Assembly (NCBI RefSeq): GCF_014773265.1
Contig: NZ_JACWMY010000012.1
Location: 62,001-126,000 of the forward strand
DNA from: Mucilaginibacter pankratovii
Lineage (GTDB): Bacteria; Bacteroidota; Bacteroidia; Sphingobacteriales; Sphingobacteriaceae
DNA: 64,000 bases
Reading direction: 5' to 3'
In this document: positions 24,501-32,620 of the stretch, piece by piece
Layout: every line of letters begins with the position of its first letter
Position numbering within the stretch: position 1 is the stretch's first letter
Translations under genes and position numbers: made by a program
The notes under the pieces: generated by a model
The model's input: the letters and a program-made list of their open reading frames with translations, nothing else
What the model was told of the DNA's origin: nothing
The model's database searches: none

Positions 24501-27395
24501 TTTTAGCCTGCCTGTATTGTGCCCTTTTACCGGGAGATTGGTGAACAATTGCGTGGTGTTGGCGCGTTTATCCAGGTAATCCTGCCAAAGGCTGTCTGCC
24601 GCATTATTAGTTAGCACATATTGTTTGTAATTGGTGGTGCCATTTATATTACCCAGCCAGCGGGCAAAGGGATAATTTGCCGTTATGCTTTTTTGCCTGA
24701 TGAGGCCCGGCTCAAATAAATAGGTATAATTTGGTTCGGCTAAAAAGGCTTGCGGCTTATCGCCCTGGTGGTCATATACCGTATAATTTGGTGTCAGCGG
24801 GCCTGTAAGCACGGCGCTGCCAGCTGTAGCGGCAGGGTTTAAAAAGAAGATCTTATCGGTTTGTGCGATCATGGCCCGCCGCCCGTCGAAATTGTTTACA
24901 ACACTTACCAGGTACTTATTAATGTTATTAGCCTCGTAGAAGGATAACGTATCAGGTAGTTTTTGCGCGGGATAGGTATTGGCATTTATGCTGATGATGA
25001 GTTTTTTATTCCGCTCCATCTTTACGCTGTCCACTTCTATAATTTGTGCGGCTGTACGCAACATCAGCGAATGGTAGCCGGGAGAGACTTTAAAGCTGTA
25101 GGGCTGTAACTGCTGTGCCTGGCTAAAGTAAACCGGCAAATGATCGATATATAAAATATGTACAGGTACTATGTCGCCGTTCTTCACCACGAATGGCGCT
25201 ACCTGGGTTACCGTATCAATGCCCGGTTCCTCTATGCGGTAGATATTGTTTTGGGGATGCGTAAACTGGTAGTAAGCAATGCTGTCGAGCCCAATTTCGC
25301 GGCCCCAGCGCTGCCAGTTCAATTTGGAGTGGCCCTGCAGGTTGGGTTCGCCCAGCTTAAACTCTTTTACACCCGCCTTATATCTTTTGGGTTTGCCAAT
25401 GTAGGGGACATTTGGGCCATTGTAGCTGAATTTTTTGGTGAGCGCCCATGCGGTAACATCCGTATTGGCAACCGGTTTGCCGGCAGCATCAGTAACCACT
25501 ACATCGGTTTGTACCTTTTGGCCCGGGTAAACCGATACAGGTTGTTTTACGGCAATATTGAGTATATCTGGCCTGTAAGTGGAATAAAGCGTCTCGGTTT
25601 TAACCACGCCGGCCCAAATGTAATTTATTACAAAGGTAAGCGGCGCGTTTTGCGATAAGGCTTTTTTATAAAACAGCTTATCGGCCTGCCCATGGTCTGT
25701 TAACCTGCCGCCCGTAAAAACCGAATAAAAAAAGTGCAGCTTGCGTGGGTTGGCCACACTCACAAAAACAGAATCGGCCGTGCGTTCTGATGAGAGGGAA
25801 ATGTTGCCCTTAAAATCTTTCATCTCCAGGTCGGTGTCGGTGCTGTCGGTCTCTATGTTATATTCGCTGGCGCTGGGGTTGATCAGTACGAAGCCGGGCA
25901 GTAGAATTTTCTGCTTAGTGAGAGTATCGCCATCGGCATTTAAGGCGCTTACAATGCCAGTTGCCGCGGCTGGCTTCCCATATTCCTGCCGGCTTATTTT
26001 TAATGAATCGTTAACCACATCGGTAATTACATGGAACCGGTCGTATTTAAACTTGCCCTCAACCTCGCTGTTTTGCTGCTCGTTATTGGAGTTTAAAAAT
26101 TGTGCGTCTATATCATAGTTAACATTCGCTTTCGGGAAAATAGAATCAGGTATGGTGATCTTTGTTTCGCCAACGGCATCCAGCGCAAACTGATGTTTCC
26201 ATAGCGTATCAGCTACAAACTGGTGGTTGGCTTTTGGCTGGTTTACATTGGTTGTTATAAGATTTAAAACTACCCGCCCATCAGCTACCGGCAGTTCGTT
26301 TTCGTCTGTGGCTTTTAAGTAAACCACCTGCTGGCTGCCGGGCCAGTGTTCTTTCTTGTCCGTCCGCATGGAGAAATGGATCGACTTCAGTTCATATTCT
26401 TCAAATTGGAACCTGCCCGAATAAATAACATCCTTACTGTTTTCCCCTTCATCATTGTCATCGTCCTCTTCATTCTCCGGGTTTTTTTTCTTTTTTTCTT
26501 TAGATGGGTCGGTAAGTAAAACCGTATAATCATCATCCAGGGTAAGGTCCAGGCTGTCTGCCAATACAAAACTGTATTCAAAACCACCATCGCGATAGCT
26601 GCTAACCGTACCCATTTTTTTGCTGCCGTCGCCGGTAACTAATTTAACCAGCAGCTTTTTGTTGGGAATAGGTTTCTTATTTTTTGTGTTTAATATAAAT
26701 GCTTTAAATTTTACAGTATCCCCGGGTTTGTAAATGGGTTTGTTAAATACCATAAAGCCTGTGTAAGGTTTAGGTTTATAATGATACTTGTTGTTGCGTT
26801 TAAAAATATTTTTTACCGATGCCCACAGTTTTGCCCACCAGCCTTTTTCATAGCCATAATAATTAGCCGGGCTAATCTGGTAAAAGTTGCTTACCCCGGA
26901 GTGGTCTACCTGTAAAATGCCGGCGGCTTTGGTGCCTTTAAAATGCCAGGTACCGCTATTGGCATCATAGGCCACTTTTTTGCCATTAAGCAGCACAATT
27001 GCATTGCTTATATAACTCCCTTTTTTATCAGTTAGGGCAAAACGGTGTTCGTACTTACCGGTAAAAAGTTTTAAAAAGGCGGAATGGTTTTCGATGACGG
27101 CGTATTGCAGCTTGTTCTGTTCGGCATGCACCTTTACGTAATTGCCCGGCGGCAGCGTGTTCTCCCAGTATTTATCGGTAACGAAAGAATCTACCGGGTT
27201 GCGGAACAGTTTATCGTCGAACGGCTTTTCGGGCGCTTTATAAAAGCCCAGCAGGTCGGCGGAGTTCAACTTATAAATATAGGTGTAATAGCTGCTTTGC
27301 CTGCTTTTGGTAAGCGGCCGCTGCGCAAAAGCACTGCAAGTGAACAAACAGGATACCATTAAAAAGGCGAACAGTCTTGGTAATAATTGTGGCAT
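21567..27395 (-). CDS. Alpha-2-macroglobulin-like protein with embedded CarboxypepD_reg and SusC-type plug domains
   Basis: A 1942 aa exported protein with a signal peptide (about residues 1-24, ending SAFAQ). The N-terminal half has macroglobulin MG2-type domains, for example FMVFNKPIYKPGDTVKFKAF near residue 215. At about 1098-1170 comes a CarboxypepD_reg domain (SGKIIGSDDKQPLIGVAVKI), then at about 1170-1285 a TonB plug with the SusC-like signature EVVVVGYGSVKRKDLTGSVS and IRIRGASSIGANKPLYVVDG. No beta-barrel follows. At F1310 the A2M domain starts (FSDYAYWQPKLVTDENGKAS), and the thioester motif Cys-Asn-Glu-Gln lies at 1515-1518. Thioester macroglobulins trap proteases. The plug insert sits near the position where a bait region would be. 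No pbpC neighbour is present. Confidence 0.9.
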   Translation of the reverse strand: MPQLLPRLFAFLMVSCLFTCSAFAQRPLTKSRQSSYYTYIYKLNSADLLGFYKAPEKPFDDKLFRNPVDSFVTDKYWENTLPPGNYVKVHAEQNKLQYAVIENHSAFLKLFTGKYEHRFALTDKKGSYISNAIVLLNGKKVAYDANSGTWHFKGTKAAGILQVDHSGVSNFYQISPANYYGYEKGWWAKLWASVKNIFKRNNKYHYKPKPYTGFMVFNKPIYKPGDTVKFKAFILNTKNKKPIPNKKLLVKLVTGDGSKKMGTVSSYRDGGFEYSFVLADSLDLTLDDDYTVLLTDPSKEKKKKNPENEEDDDNDEGENSKDVIYSGRFQFEEYELKSIHFSMRTDKKEHWPGSQQVVYLKATDENELPVADGRVVLNLITTNVNQPKANHQFVADTLWKHQFALDAVGETKITIPDSIFPKANVNYDIDAQFLNSNNEQQNSEVEGKFKYDRFHVITDVVNDSLKISRQEYGKPAAATGIVSALNADGDTLTKQKILLPGFVLINPSASEYNIETDSTDTDLEMKDFKGNISLSSERTADSVFVSVANPRKLHFFYSVFTGGRLTDHGQADKLFYKKALSQNAPLTFVINYIWAGVVKTETLYSTYRPDILNIAVKQPVSVYPGQKVQTDVVVTDAAGKPVANTDVTAWALTKKFSYNGPNVPYIGKPKRYKAGVKEFKLGEPNLQGHSKLNWQRWGREIGLDSIAYYQFTHPQNNIYRIEEPGIDTVTQVAPFVVKNGDIVPVHILYIDHLPVYFSQAQQLQPYSFKVSPGYHSLMLRTAAQIIEVDSVKMERNKKLIISINANTYPAQKLPDTLSFYEANNINKYLVSVVNNFDGRRAMIAQTDKIFFLNPAATAGSAVLTGPLTPNYTVYDHQGDKPQAFLAEPNYTYLFEPGLIRQKSITANYPFARWLGNINGTTNYKQYVLTNNAADSLWQDYLDKRANTTQLFTNLPVKGHNTGRLKIDRLPVENEKMALIKNVILYRYDNPDYISVYPGNTTDLAELAQGKYRIFFLLQGDRYDIKDSIEVKTHGINFYRFGISPRHARDSVSIKIGQIINSRKSERYRNADDQIENDALKLKEAFNQKYFSTGEFSQTLSGKIIGSDDKQPLIGVAVKIKGTTVGTQTNTNGEFRLQVPPQGKIIVSYIGYFTQEVDYTPGTTITLKLTPQKNQLQEVVVVGYGSVKRKDLTGSVSTMTFDQLLEGRAAGVTIIEGTPGGGINIRIRGASSIGANKPLYVVDGEIVADLKGLNPGMIGEISVLKDGAATGIYGVRGANGVIIISTKPKANAAPSPAEAPRGGEQTLRKNFSDYAYWQPKLVTDENGKASFTSVFPDDITNWRTFVVGINGKRQSGFIEKQIKSFKPLSANFIAPQFAVEGDEMSLIGKMMNYNSTPVNVTRTFSYNGKVLAQGDLQVSNAKIDTLNIVASATDSLAFEYSIKRDNGYFDGEQRKIPVVKQGVLETKGIFEALDRDTTISLKFNPALGPVTFRAEASALPALAEEARRLREYKYLCNEQLTSKLKGLLAEKRIKTFLGEPFKYEKNILAVIKKLQENRKPSGTWGWWADTNEELWISLHAVEALTDAQSMGYSVQLDKQKLTAYLVYQLESYRGEEKLACLQLLHQLSAKVDYIKYFAVIEKEYKLQKDVPGYNRMRLMLLKQQAGIPVKIDSLINAARKTMFDNIYWGEENYRFFDNSIQTSVIAYRIIKAAGKHPELLAKIRGYFLEQRKLGEWRNTYESALILETILPDLLEKDKQLKPSALTIKGTATETITTFPYTAILKDNAISISKTGSLPVYITGYQQFWNGKPEKVSKDFTVDTWFEKKGDKLTRLKGGEAVQLKAEVTVRGDADFVMIEIPIPAGCSYESKDQQWGNNEVHREFFKEKVSIFCRKLKQGTYTFSVNLMPRYSGKYNLNPAKAEQMYFPVFYGRESLKKVVIGN

Positions 27396-27582
27396 ATTCA
27401 GGTTATATATGGGTCGGTTGGCCCCGGTTTTTAAAGATAGTTTTGGTATATATATGATTAAGATGCAGATGTATTTACTATTCCATAAAAAAATATCATT
27501 TAAGAAAGCTAATTTTGAGGCCTAACCTGTCCCCGCCTTGCCGGTGTCCTCACCGGCAGGTAATTAAGGCAGAATTTAAATT

Positions 27583-28944
27583 ATGTGGTATAATAACATC
27601 CTCGAAACCATAGGCAACACGCCCATGGTGAAACTGAATAAAATAGTAAAAGACATCCCCGCTACGGTTTTGGCCAAAATTGAGACCACAAACCCGGGTA
27701 ACTCGATAAAGGACCGTATGGCCCTTAAAATGATTGAGGATGCCGAAAAAAGCGGTAAACTTAAACCGGGCGGTACCATTATAGAAGGTACATCGGGCAA
27801 TACCGGCATGGGCCTGGCTATTGCAGCGGTGATAAAAGGTTATAAATGTATCTTCACCAGTACCGATAAGCAATCGAAAGAGAAGTTTGACGCCCTGCGC
27901 GCCTTTGGTGCCGAGGTTATTGTTTGCCCAACCAACGTAGAGCCCGAAGATCCGCGTTCGTATTACTCGGTATCATCGCGCCTGGAGCGCGAGGTGCCTA
28001 ACTCCTGGAAACCGAACCAGTACGATAACCTGAGCAATTCGCAGGCCCATTACGAGCAAACCGGCCCCGAGATATGGGAACAAACCGAAGGCAAAGTTAC
28101 GCACGTTGTAGCTGGCGTAGGTACTGGTGGTACGCTATCAGGTATCGCACGTTTTTTAAAGGAGAAGAATCCGGCCATCAAAATTATTGGTATTGATACC
28201 TATGGCTCGGTATTTAAAAAATATAAGGAAACAGGCGAGTTTGATAAGAACGAGATCTATCCATACATCACCGAGGGTATTGGCGAAGACTTTTTGCCTG
28301 CCAATGTGGATTTTAACCTGATAGACCATTTTGAGAAGGTAACCGATATGGATGCCGCTTTGATGACCCGCGAGATTGCCCGTAAGGAAGGTATCTTTGC
28401 CGGTAACTCTACAGGCTCGGCCATTGCAGGGGTGCTGCAAATGAAGGATATGTTTAAGGAAGGCGATGTGGTTGTGGTGATATTCCCCGATCATGGTACA
28501 CGCTACCTGGGCAAAATGTATAACGACGACTGGTTGCGCGACCGTGGCTTTATCAAAGAAGAAAAGCTGACCGCCCGCCATATCATCAGCAAAAAAGAAG
28601 CACAGGATATTGTTACTATTGATTGTGAGAAGACCGTTTTGGAGGCCATCAATACCATTAAATCGCTCAATATCTCACAAATACCGGTTACCCAAAAAGG
28701 TATGGTGATTGGTAAGATAACCGAGAGTGATATTTTAACCTCGCTAATGGAAAACCCGGGGGTGAAATCGCAAACGGTTGCCAGTATCTCTACCGCGCCG
28801 TTCCCTTTTATCGATCTGAACACCGCTATCGATAAAATATCAGCCATGATCAACAAGGATAATATCGCTGTTTTGGTAGAGGATGATAACGGAAAGATTG
28901 AGATCATCACCCAGTACGATATCATCAATGCTATATCGGCTTAA
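27583..28944 (+). CDS. Cystathionine beta-synthase-type PLP enzyme with CBS domains
   Basis: It condenses serine or O-acetylserine with homocysteine or sulfide in sulfur amino-acid metabolism. The 453 aa protein has a fold-type II PLP core with Lys43 in NPGNSIKDRMA as the Schiff-base residue, the substrate loop EGTSGNTGMGLA, and the phosphate-binding GVGTGGTLSG glycine loop. The C-terminus (about 340-453) holds a pair of CBS domains (TVLEAINTIKSLNISQIPVT; PFIDLNTAIDKISAMINKDN), which usually bind adenosine ligands such as SAM. Pure cysteine synthases lack these domains. It lies alone between convergent repeat DNA and a secreted protein gene. Confidence 0.92.
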   Translation: MWYNNILETIGNTPMVKLNKIVKDIPATVLAKIETTNPGNSIKDRMALKMIEDAEKSGKLKPGGTIIEGTSGNTGMGLAIAAVIKGYKCIFTSTDKQSKEKFDALRAFGAEVIVCPTNVEPEDPRSYYSVSSRLEREVPNSWKPNQYDNLSNSQAHYEQTGPEIWEQTEGKVTHVVAGVGTGGTLSGIARFLKEKNPAIKIIGIDTYGSVFKKYKETGEFDKNEIYPYITEGIGEDFLPANVDFNLIDHFEKVTDMDAALMTREIARKEGIFAGNSTGSAIAGVLQMKDMFKEGDVVVVIFPDHGTRYLGKMYNDDWLRDRGFIKEEKLTARHIISKKEAQDIVTIDCEKTVLEAINTIKSLNISQIPVTQKGMVIGKITESDILTSLMENPGVKSQTVASISTAPFPFIDLNTAIDKISAMINKDNIAVLVEDDNGKIEIITQYDIINAISA

Positions 28945-29035
28945 GGAGGCAATAGGATAAAGGTAAAAGGTTTTTTATTGTAGAAACGTGATACTTCGCG
29001 TCTCTTTTTTTATATTTAATTTTTAATTGTAACCT

Positions 29036-29917
29036 ATGCCTCAACCCAGATTTTACCTTGCCTGTATTTTTTTTAGCTTAAGTTTCTCCGCTTTTTCCCA
29101 AACACCGCAAACGGTTTTTATGAAATGGAAGTTGAAGCCAAACGAGGTTATCTCCTATAAAGCCTATATAAAAGACATTTCGCCAAAAGGCGCGAAAAAA
29201 ATGGCGTTTGGAGAAATGTTTAAAGGGGCGGGTGGCGATTCGACAAACAAAGAGGGTAGCGCCATGCAACAAATGATGGAGCAGATGCAAAGCCTTGCGC
29301 CCGAATATTATATCGCGTCGTTAACAGAGAATAAAAAAGATCTGATCGATATTGAACTGAACGCCAAAAAAGGCCAGAAAAAGCCGGTCGATTCGGCCCA
29401 GGCAGGTTTTGCGCTATTGATGAATGCCATGGAATCTGCCCCGATGCTGCGTGGAGCGATTGGTGAAGATGGATCGATAAAGAGTTTTTATTTAAAAAAT
29501 GATCAAAAAAACGTCCTGGCTTTGTTTTTTCAACTGCCAGCCAGGCCTGTTAAAATTGGCGACGAATGGCATATAGAGACCCAGTTTACCAATATGGACC
29601 AGAGTTTCAAGTGCGATAGCTCTTTCCATAAAAATGTAGTGAAGGTTACCAACATAGAAAATATTGGCGGCGACAAAGTTGTTACGCTGGCTTACGACAT
29701 TGTGGAGTACGCAAGCGGCGTATTTTCCTTTCCCTTTGCCCCGCCTGGGATGGGTGACAAAAAGGGTGTTAACACGCTTTACAAAACCGTGTATAAAGCT
29801 ACAGCCCGTTTTTCTGTTGAAAAAGGCAAATGGTTAAGTTATGAGGGAGAAATGCAAACCACCATTACCGGTATAATGGAATCTGAAACCACACAGCGTT
29901 ACGCTTTGGCTCCCTGA
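29036..29917 (+). CDS. Secreted hypothetical protein, DUF6263-like
   Basis: A 293 aa product with a signal peptide (residues 1-22, ending FSAFSQ). The mature part begins TVFMKWKLKPNEVISYKAYI and contains an Ala/Met/Gln-rich stretch (SAMQQMMEQMQS), then GDEWHIETQF and a C-terminal strand region ending TGIMESETTQRYAL. The layout (long beta-rich domain describing a background value plus WHIE motif) resembles periplasmic DUF6263 proteins, but the assignment is tentative. No catalytic motif is seen. The next gene starts 75 bases downstream and may share its transcript. Confidence 0.6.
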   Translation: MPQPRFYLACIFFSLSFSAFSQTPQTVFMKWKLKPNEVISYKAYIKDISPKGAKKMAFGEMFKGAGGDSTNKEGSAMQQMMEQMQSLAPEYYIASLTENKKDLIDIELNAKKGQKKPVDSAQAGFALLMNAMESAPMLRGAIGEDGSIKSFYLKNDQKNVLALFFQLPARPVKIGDEWHIETQFTNMDQSFKCDSSFHKNVVKVTNIENIGGDKVVTLAYDIVEYASGVFSFPFAPPGMGDKKGVNTLYKTVYKATARFSVEKGKWLSYEGEMQTTITGIMESETTQRYALAP

Positions 29918-29991
29918 TGATAGGAAACGGTTGAAAATGTTTTTTTCAAAGGAGCTGAAAAATTTAACGCCTCTTTTTTTATATTTCGTTT

Positions 29992-30366
29992 GTGAAAAAA
30001 ATCCTCCTTATCGCTTGTTTGTTTTTATTGGCCGGTTGTGATAATACCTGGCAAACCATGCATCTTTCAACCGGAAAATCGAGAGATGCGATAAAGTATT
30101 ATTTGAAACACTATAAACGCCCGGAGAGGGAATTCGCGAAAACTGTTATCACAGATGAAAAAAGCGCGGCGCTTGCTGCTGAAGAAATACTATTCCCAGT
30201 ATACGGTAAAGAATTAATTAGAGAGGAGAGACCGTATACGGTGGGTTACGCCGACGGTTATTGGATAGTTTATGGTTACTTGCCGCCTAAAACTTATAAT
30301 GACGTTTTCATCATTATATTTTACGGAAAAACAAGCGAGGTGATGTACTGGGAGCATCAAAAGTAA
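29992..30366 (+). CDS. NTF2-fold immunity-like lipoprotein
   Basis: A 124 aa protein starting at GTG. The signal MKKILLIACLFLLAGCDNTW contains a clear lipobox (LAGC), so it is probably a lipoprotein. The mature domain has AALAAEEILFPVYGKELIREERPYTV, split around a conserved IL-P-YG core, then GYWIVYGYLP and a short strand ending VMYWEHQ. This pattern matches the NTF2-fold immunity proteins (YbbC/YhhH-like, PF15631). Such proteins usually protect against a polymorphic toxin, but no toxin gene adjoins it here, so a housekeeping or orphan role is possible. The GTG start lies just after a TATATTTC box, so the mRNA leader may be very short. Confidence 0.7.
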   Translation: MKKILLIACLFLLAGCDNTWQTMHLSTGKSRDAIKYYLKHYKRPEREFAKTVITDEKSAALAAEEILFPVYGKELIREERPYTVGYADGYWIVYGYLPPKTYNDVFIIIFYGKTSEVMYWEHQK

Positions 30367-30398
30367 AGAGGCGCCGCATACCCAAACTGCGGGTTTTT

Positions 30399-30434
30399 AT
30401 CTGCACATCTGTAATTCGCACATCTGCACATCCG
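30399..30434. repeat. ATCTGCACATCTG repeat, copy 1
   Basis: ATCTGCACATCTGTAATTCG and CACATCTGCACATCCG form an imperfect direct and inverted repeat between two convergent genes. Further copies are at 30879-30914 and 43166-43202. Confidence 0.6.
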
Positions 30435-30437
30435 CTT

Positions 30438-30809
30438 TCACCACTTCTTAAATATCACAAATACCGCAAGTACTATCAGCGCGAAACCTACCAAATGGTT
30501 CCAGCCGAGTTTTTCGGTTTTGAAAAAGACGATGGTGAACACCATAAACATGGTAAGAGTGATGGCTTCCTGTATAGTTTTTAGCTGAACCAGCGTAAAC
30601 GGCCCGCCATCGCCTTTAAAGCCCAAACGGTTTGCCGGTACCTGGAAAAGGTACTCGAAAAACGCCAGCCCCCAACTGATGAAGATAATGGAGATCAATC
30701 CCAGGTTTTTGCCCCAGTCGTATTCTTTAAACTTGAGGTGCCCATACCAGGCAAACGTCATAAACATGTTGGAGATGGTGAGGAACAGGATGGTTTTTAG
30801 TCCGCGCAT
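30438..30809 (-). CDS. DMT-family membrane protein, DUF486
   Basis: A 123 aa integral membrane protein with four predicted helices: TILFLTISNMFMTFAWYGHL, then IIFISWGLAFFEYLFQVPAN, the ITLTMFMVFTIVFF region, and LVGFALIVLAVFVIF. The sequence EYLFQVPANRLGF and the TLVQLKTIQEAITL segment are characteristic of DUF486, distantly related to small multidrug/drug-metabolite transporters. The substrate is unknown. It has the full family length. It is followed by the repeat at 30399 and preceded by the repeat at 30879, so it is flanked on both sides by the same repeat family. Confidence 0.85.
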   Translation of the reverse strand: MRGLKTILFLTISNMFMTFAWYGHLKFKEYDWGKNLGLISIIFISWGLAFFEYLFQVPANRLGFKGDGGPFTLVQLKTIQEAITLTMFMVFTIVFFKTEKLGWNHLVGFALIVLAVFVIFKKW

Positions 30810-30878
30810 GTTATCTTTTGTCTGAACCGGGATTTATCGGATTTTTTGAATTAACAGGATGCCGCCAAATAGGTTTTC

Positions 30879-30914
30879 ATCTGCACATCTGAAATTTGCA
30901 CATCTGCACATTCG
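30879..30914. repeat. ATCTGCACATCTG repeat, copy 2
   Basis: ATCTGCACATCTGAAATTTG followed by CACATCTGCACATTCG, between the DMT gene and the glycosyltransferase gene. Same family as 30399-30434. Confidence 0.6.
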
Positions 30915-32471
30915 TTATTCAAGTCTTTTCTTGGCCAGTTCGGCCCTGTATATCTCATTAAGTTTTGGCGAAGGGTTCACCAGCAAATAGATCCTGGTTC
31001 CTTTTTCGCGGGCCAGTGGGGTAAGTACCTCGCCGGTTTGTTTATAGCTCTCTAAAAAAGGCGCAAGGCGGGCTGTTACGTTATCATCATCATCTACATA
31101 AATAATGTATTTCCCATTCAAGTCATCGGGTGCCCACAGTGCGAAACTGCTGTTTAAGCTCACCACATCGGGCATGTTATACTTTTTGTGGAAATGGTGC
31201 AATGCACCTGCTTCGCCATAATTATCGGCAAATATCTGCGCGTGCTTTTGCTGCTCGGGCGTAAGCGAATGATAAGCCTGTGCTGCTTTTTGGGCCATTT
31301 CTTCCCAACCCAGCATATCGGCATAGTCCTGTGTAGTGGGATGTTGTTTTTGGTCCTCCCAGGTTACGGCAAAATCTAAAAACCGTACATGATCGTGGGC
31401 ATATTTAAACAGGCTGACGGTCCTGTCTAAAGAAAAAATGGGCAATACCAGTGGCAATAGTAATAAGTTGGGCAGCACAAACAGAACAATCGTAGCCACC
31501 CGCAAGATCACTTTCGACCGGGTGATCATCTTTTCAAAGGCAAAGCCGCCAGCGGCAAACAGCATAGGGTAGGCGCCAAACAGGTAGTAGGTTTTTCCGT
31601 TCATTTTTAACAGGAACAGGAAGATGAGCACATACGCAATAGCCAGGTATCGGAAACGTCTCAGTTTGAACGACAGCATCAAAAACACGAAACCAGTAAG
31701 CCAAATGAACAGAGAGGGGCCGTTCACCAGCAGCTGTTGCATTATAAAGTCGGTGGGTTTTACATAATCCAACTGGGTTTCGCGCAGCTCTTTCATGTGG
31801 GTGATCACCGGTAAATGGTGCGCAAACTGCCAGATGACGTTGGGCAGAAATATCAGTACAGCTATCAGTGCCGAGATGATCACATGGCGGTTAAAAAGCA
31901 GCTTGCGCTCTTTGCTTATTAAAATACCGATGATGAGCGAGAACGTGAAAAAGGCCATGGAATACTTGGTAAGCATCCCGAAGCCCACGGCCGCGCCCAG
32001 CCAGTACAGGTAACGTACATCGGCCGTGTTGAGGTATTTGCAAAACAGCCACACGGTAAGCACCCACCACAGCTGATCGAACACTACGGGCTGAAAAAGG
32101 TACCCGCTTGCCGCGAACGCTGGCGAGAATATGAGGGCCAAACAGGCCAGCGTAATTGCAAACCTGCGTCCGCCCAGTTCTACGGCTATACGCCCGGTGA
32201 GCCACACTATTAAGCCGCTGGCGACGGTGGAAAAGATCCTCGCCGCGAAAACGGAGTCGCCAAAAACAGAAAGTGTGATCTTTGCCAGTATGGCAATAAA
32301 GGGTGGTACCTCTTTATAACCCCAATCCAGGTGATCGGCCAGTACCAGGTGCAGAAGTTCATCGCGATGAAAACCAAAACGGCTGATGGCCAGCAGATTC
32401 AGCAACACCTTTATGGCAACAAAAATCATTATAAACTTGGAGTACCCAGGTTTCCGGTTTTTATAGGACAT
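30915..32471 (-). CDS. Glycosyltransferase family 39 (ArnT/PMT-like) membrane protein
   Basis: A 518 aa polytopic protein with about eleven hydrophobic helices in its first ~330 residues and a soluble C-terminal region. The first lumenal loop has the acidic motif GFHRDELLHL near residue 35, as in PMT/ArnT enzymes, where the acidic pair is required for sugar transfer from a polyprenyl-phosphate donor. The VSPEVPPFIALLA-like segment here reads YKEVPPFIAILAKI. The acceptor (protein, lipid A or glycan) cannot be told from sequence. The C-terminal ~180 residues form an extracytoplasmic domain (HFHKKYNMPDVVSLNSSFAL). Confidence 0.85.
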   Translation of the reverse strand: MSYKNRKPGYSKFIMIFVAIKVLLNLLAISRFGFHRDELLHLVLADHLDWGYKEVPPFIAILAKITLSVFGDSVFAARIFSTVASGLIVWLTGRIAVELGGRRFAITLACLALIFSPAFAASGYLFQPVVFDQLWWVLTVWLFCKYLNTADVRYLYWLGAAVGFGMLTKYSMAFFTFSLIIGILISKERKLLFNRHVIISALIAVLIFLPNVIWQFAHHLPVITHMKELRETQLDYVKPTDFIMQQLLVNGPSLFIWLTGFVFLMLSFKLRRFRYLAIAYVLIFLFLLKMNGKTYYLFGAYPMLFAAGGFAFEKMITRSKVILRVATIVLFVLPNLLLLPLVLPIFSLDRTVSLFKYAHDHVRFLDFAVTWEDQKQHPTTQDYADMLGWEEMAQKAAQAYHSLTPEQQKHAQIFADNYGEAGALHHFHKKYNMPDVVSLNSSFALWAPDDLNGKYIIYVDDDDNVTARLAPFLESYKQTGEVLTPLAREKGTRIYLLVNPSPKLNEIYRAELAKKRLE

Positions 32472-32532
32472 TAAATGGTTTGGTTGGTTGCGCTAAAGAT
32501 ATTTTAAAAAAGGCAAAGAACAAAGAAAGCAG

Positions 32533-32618
32533 GTTAAAGGTAAAAGGCGAAAGGTAAAAGGATTGGTTTATGCCGAAGCTACCTTTAAACTTTTGCCTTT
32601 CGCCTTTTTACCTTCTAA
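32533..32618. repeat. Inverted repeat AAGGTAAAAGGCGAAAGG family, copy 1
   Basis: AAAGGTAAAAGGCGAAAGG on the left arm and CCTTTCGCCTTTTTACCTT on the right arm form a long hairpin between the murA stop and the glycosyltransferase start. A second copy is at 60969-61050. Confidence 0.75.
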
Positions 32619-32620
32619 AA

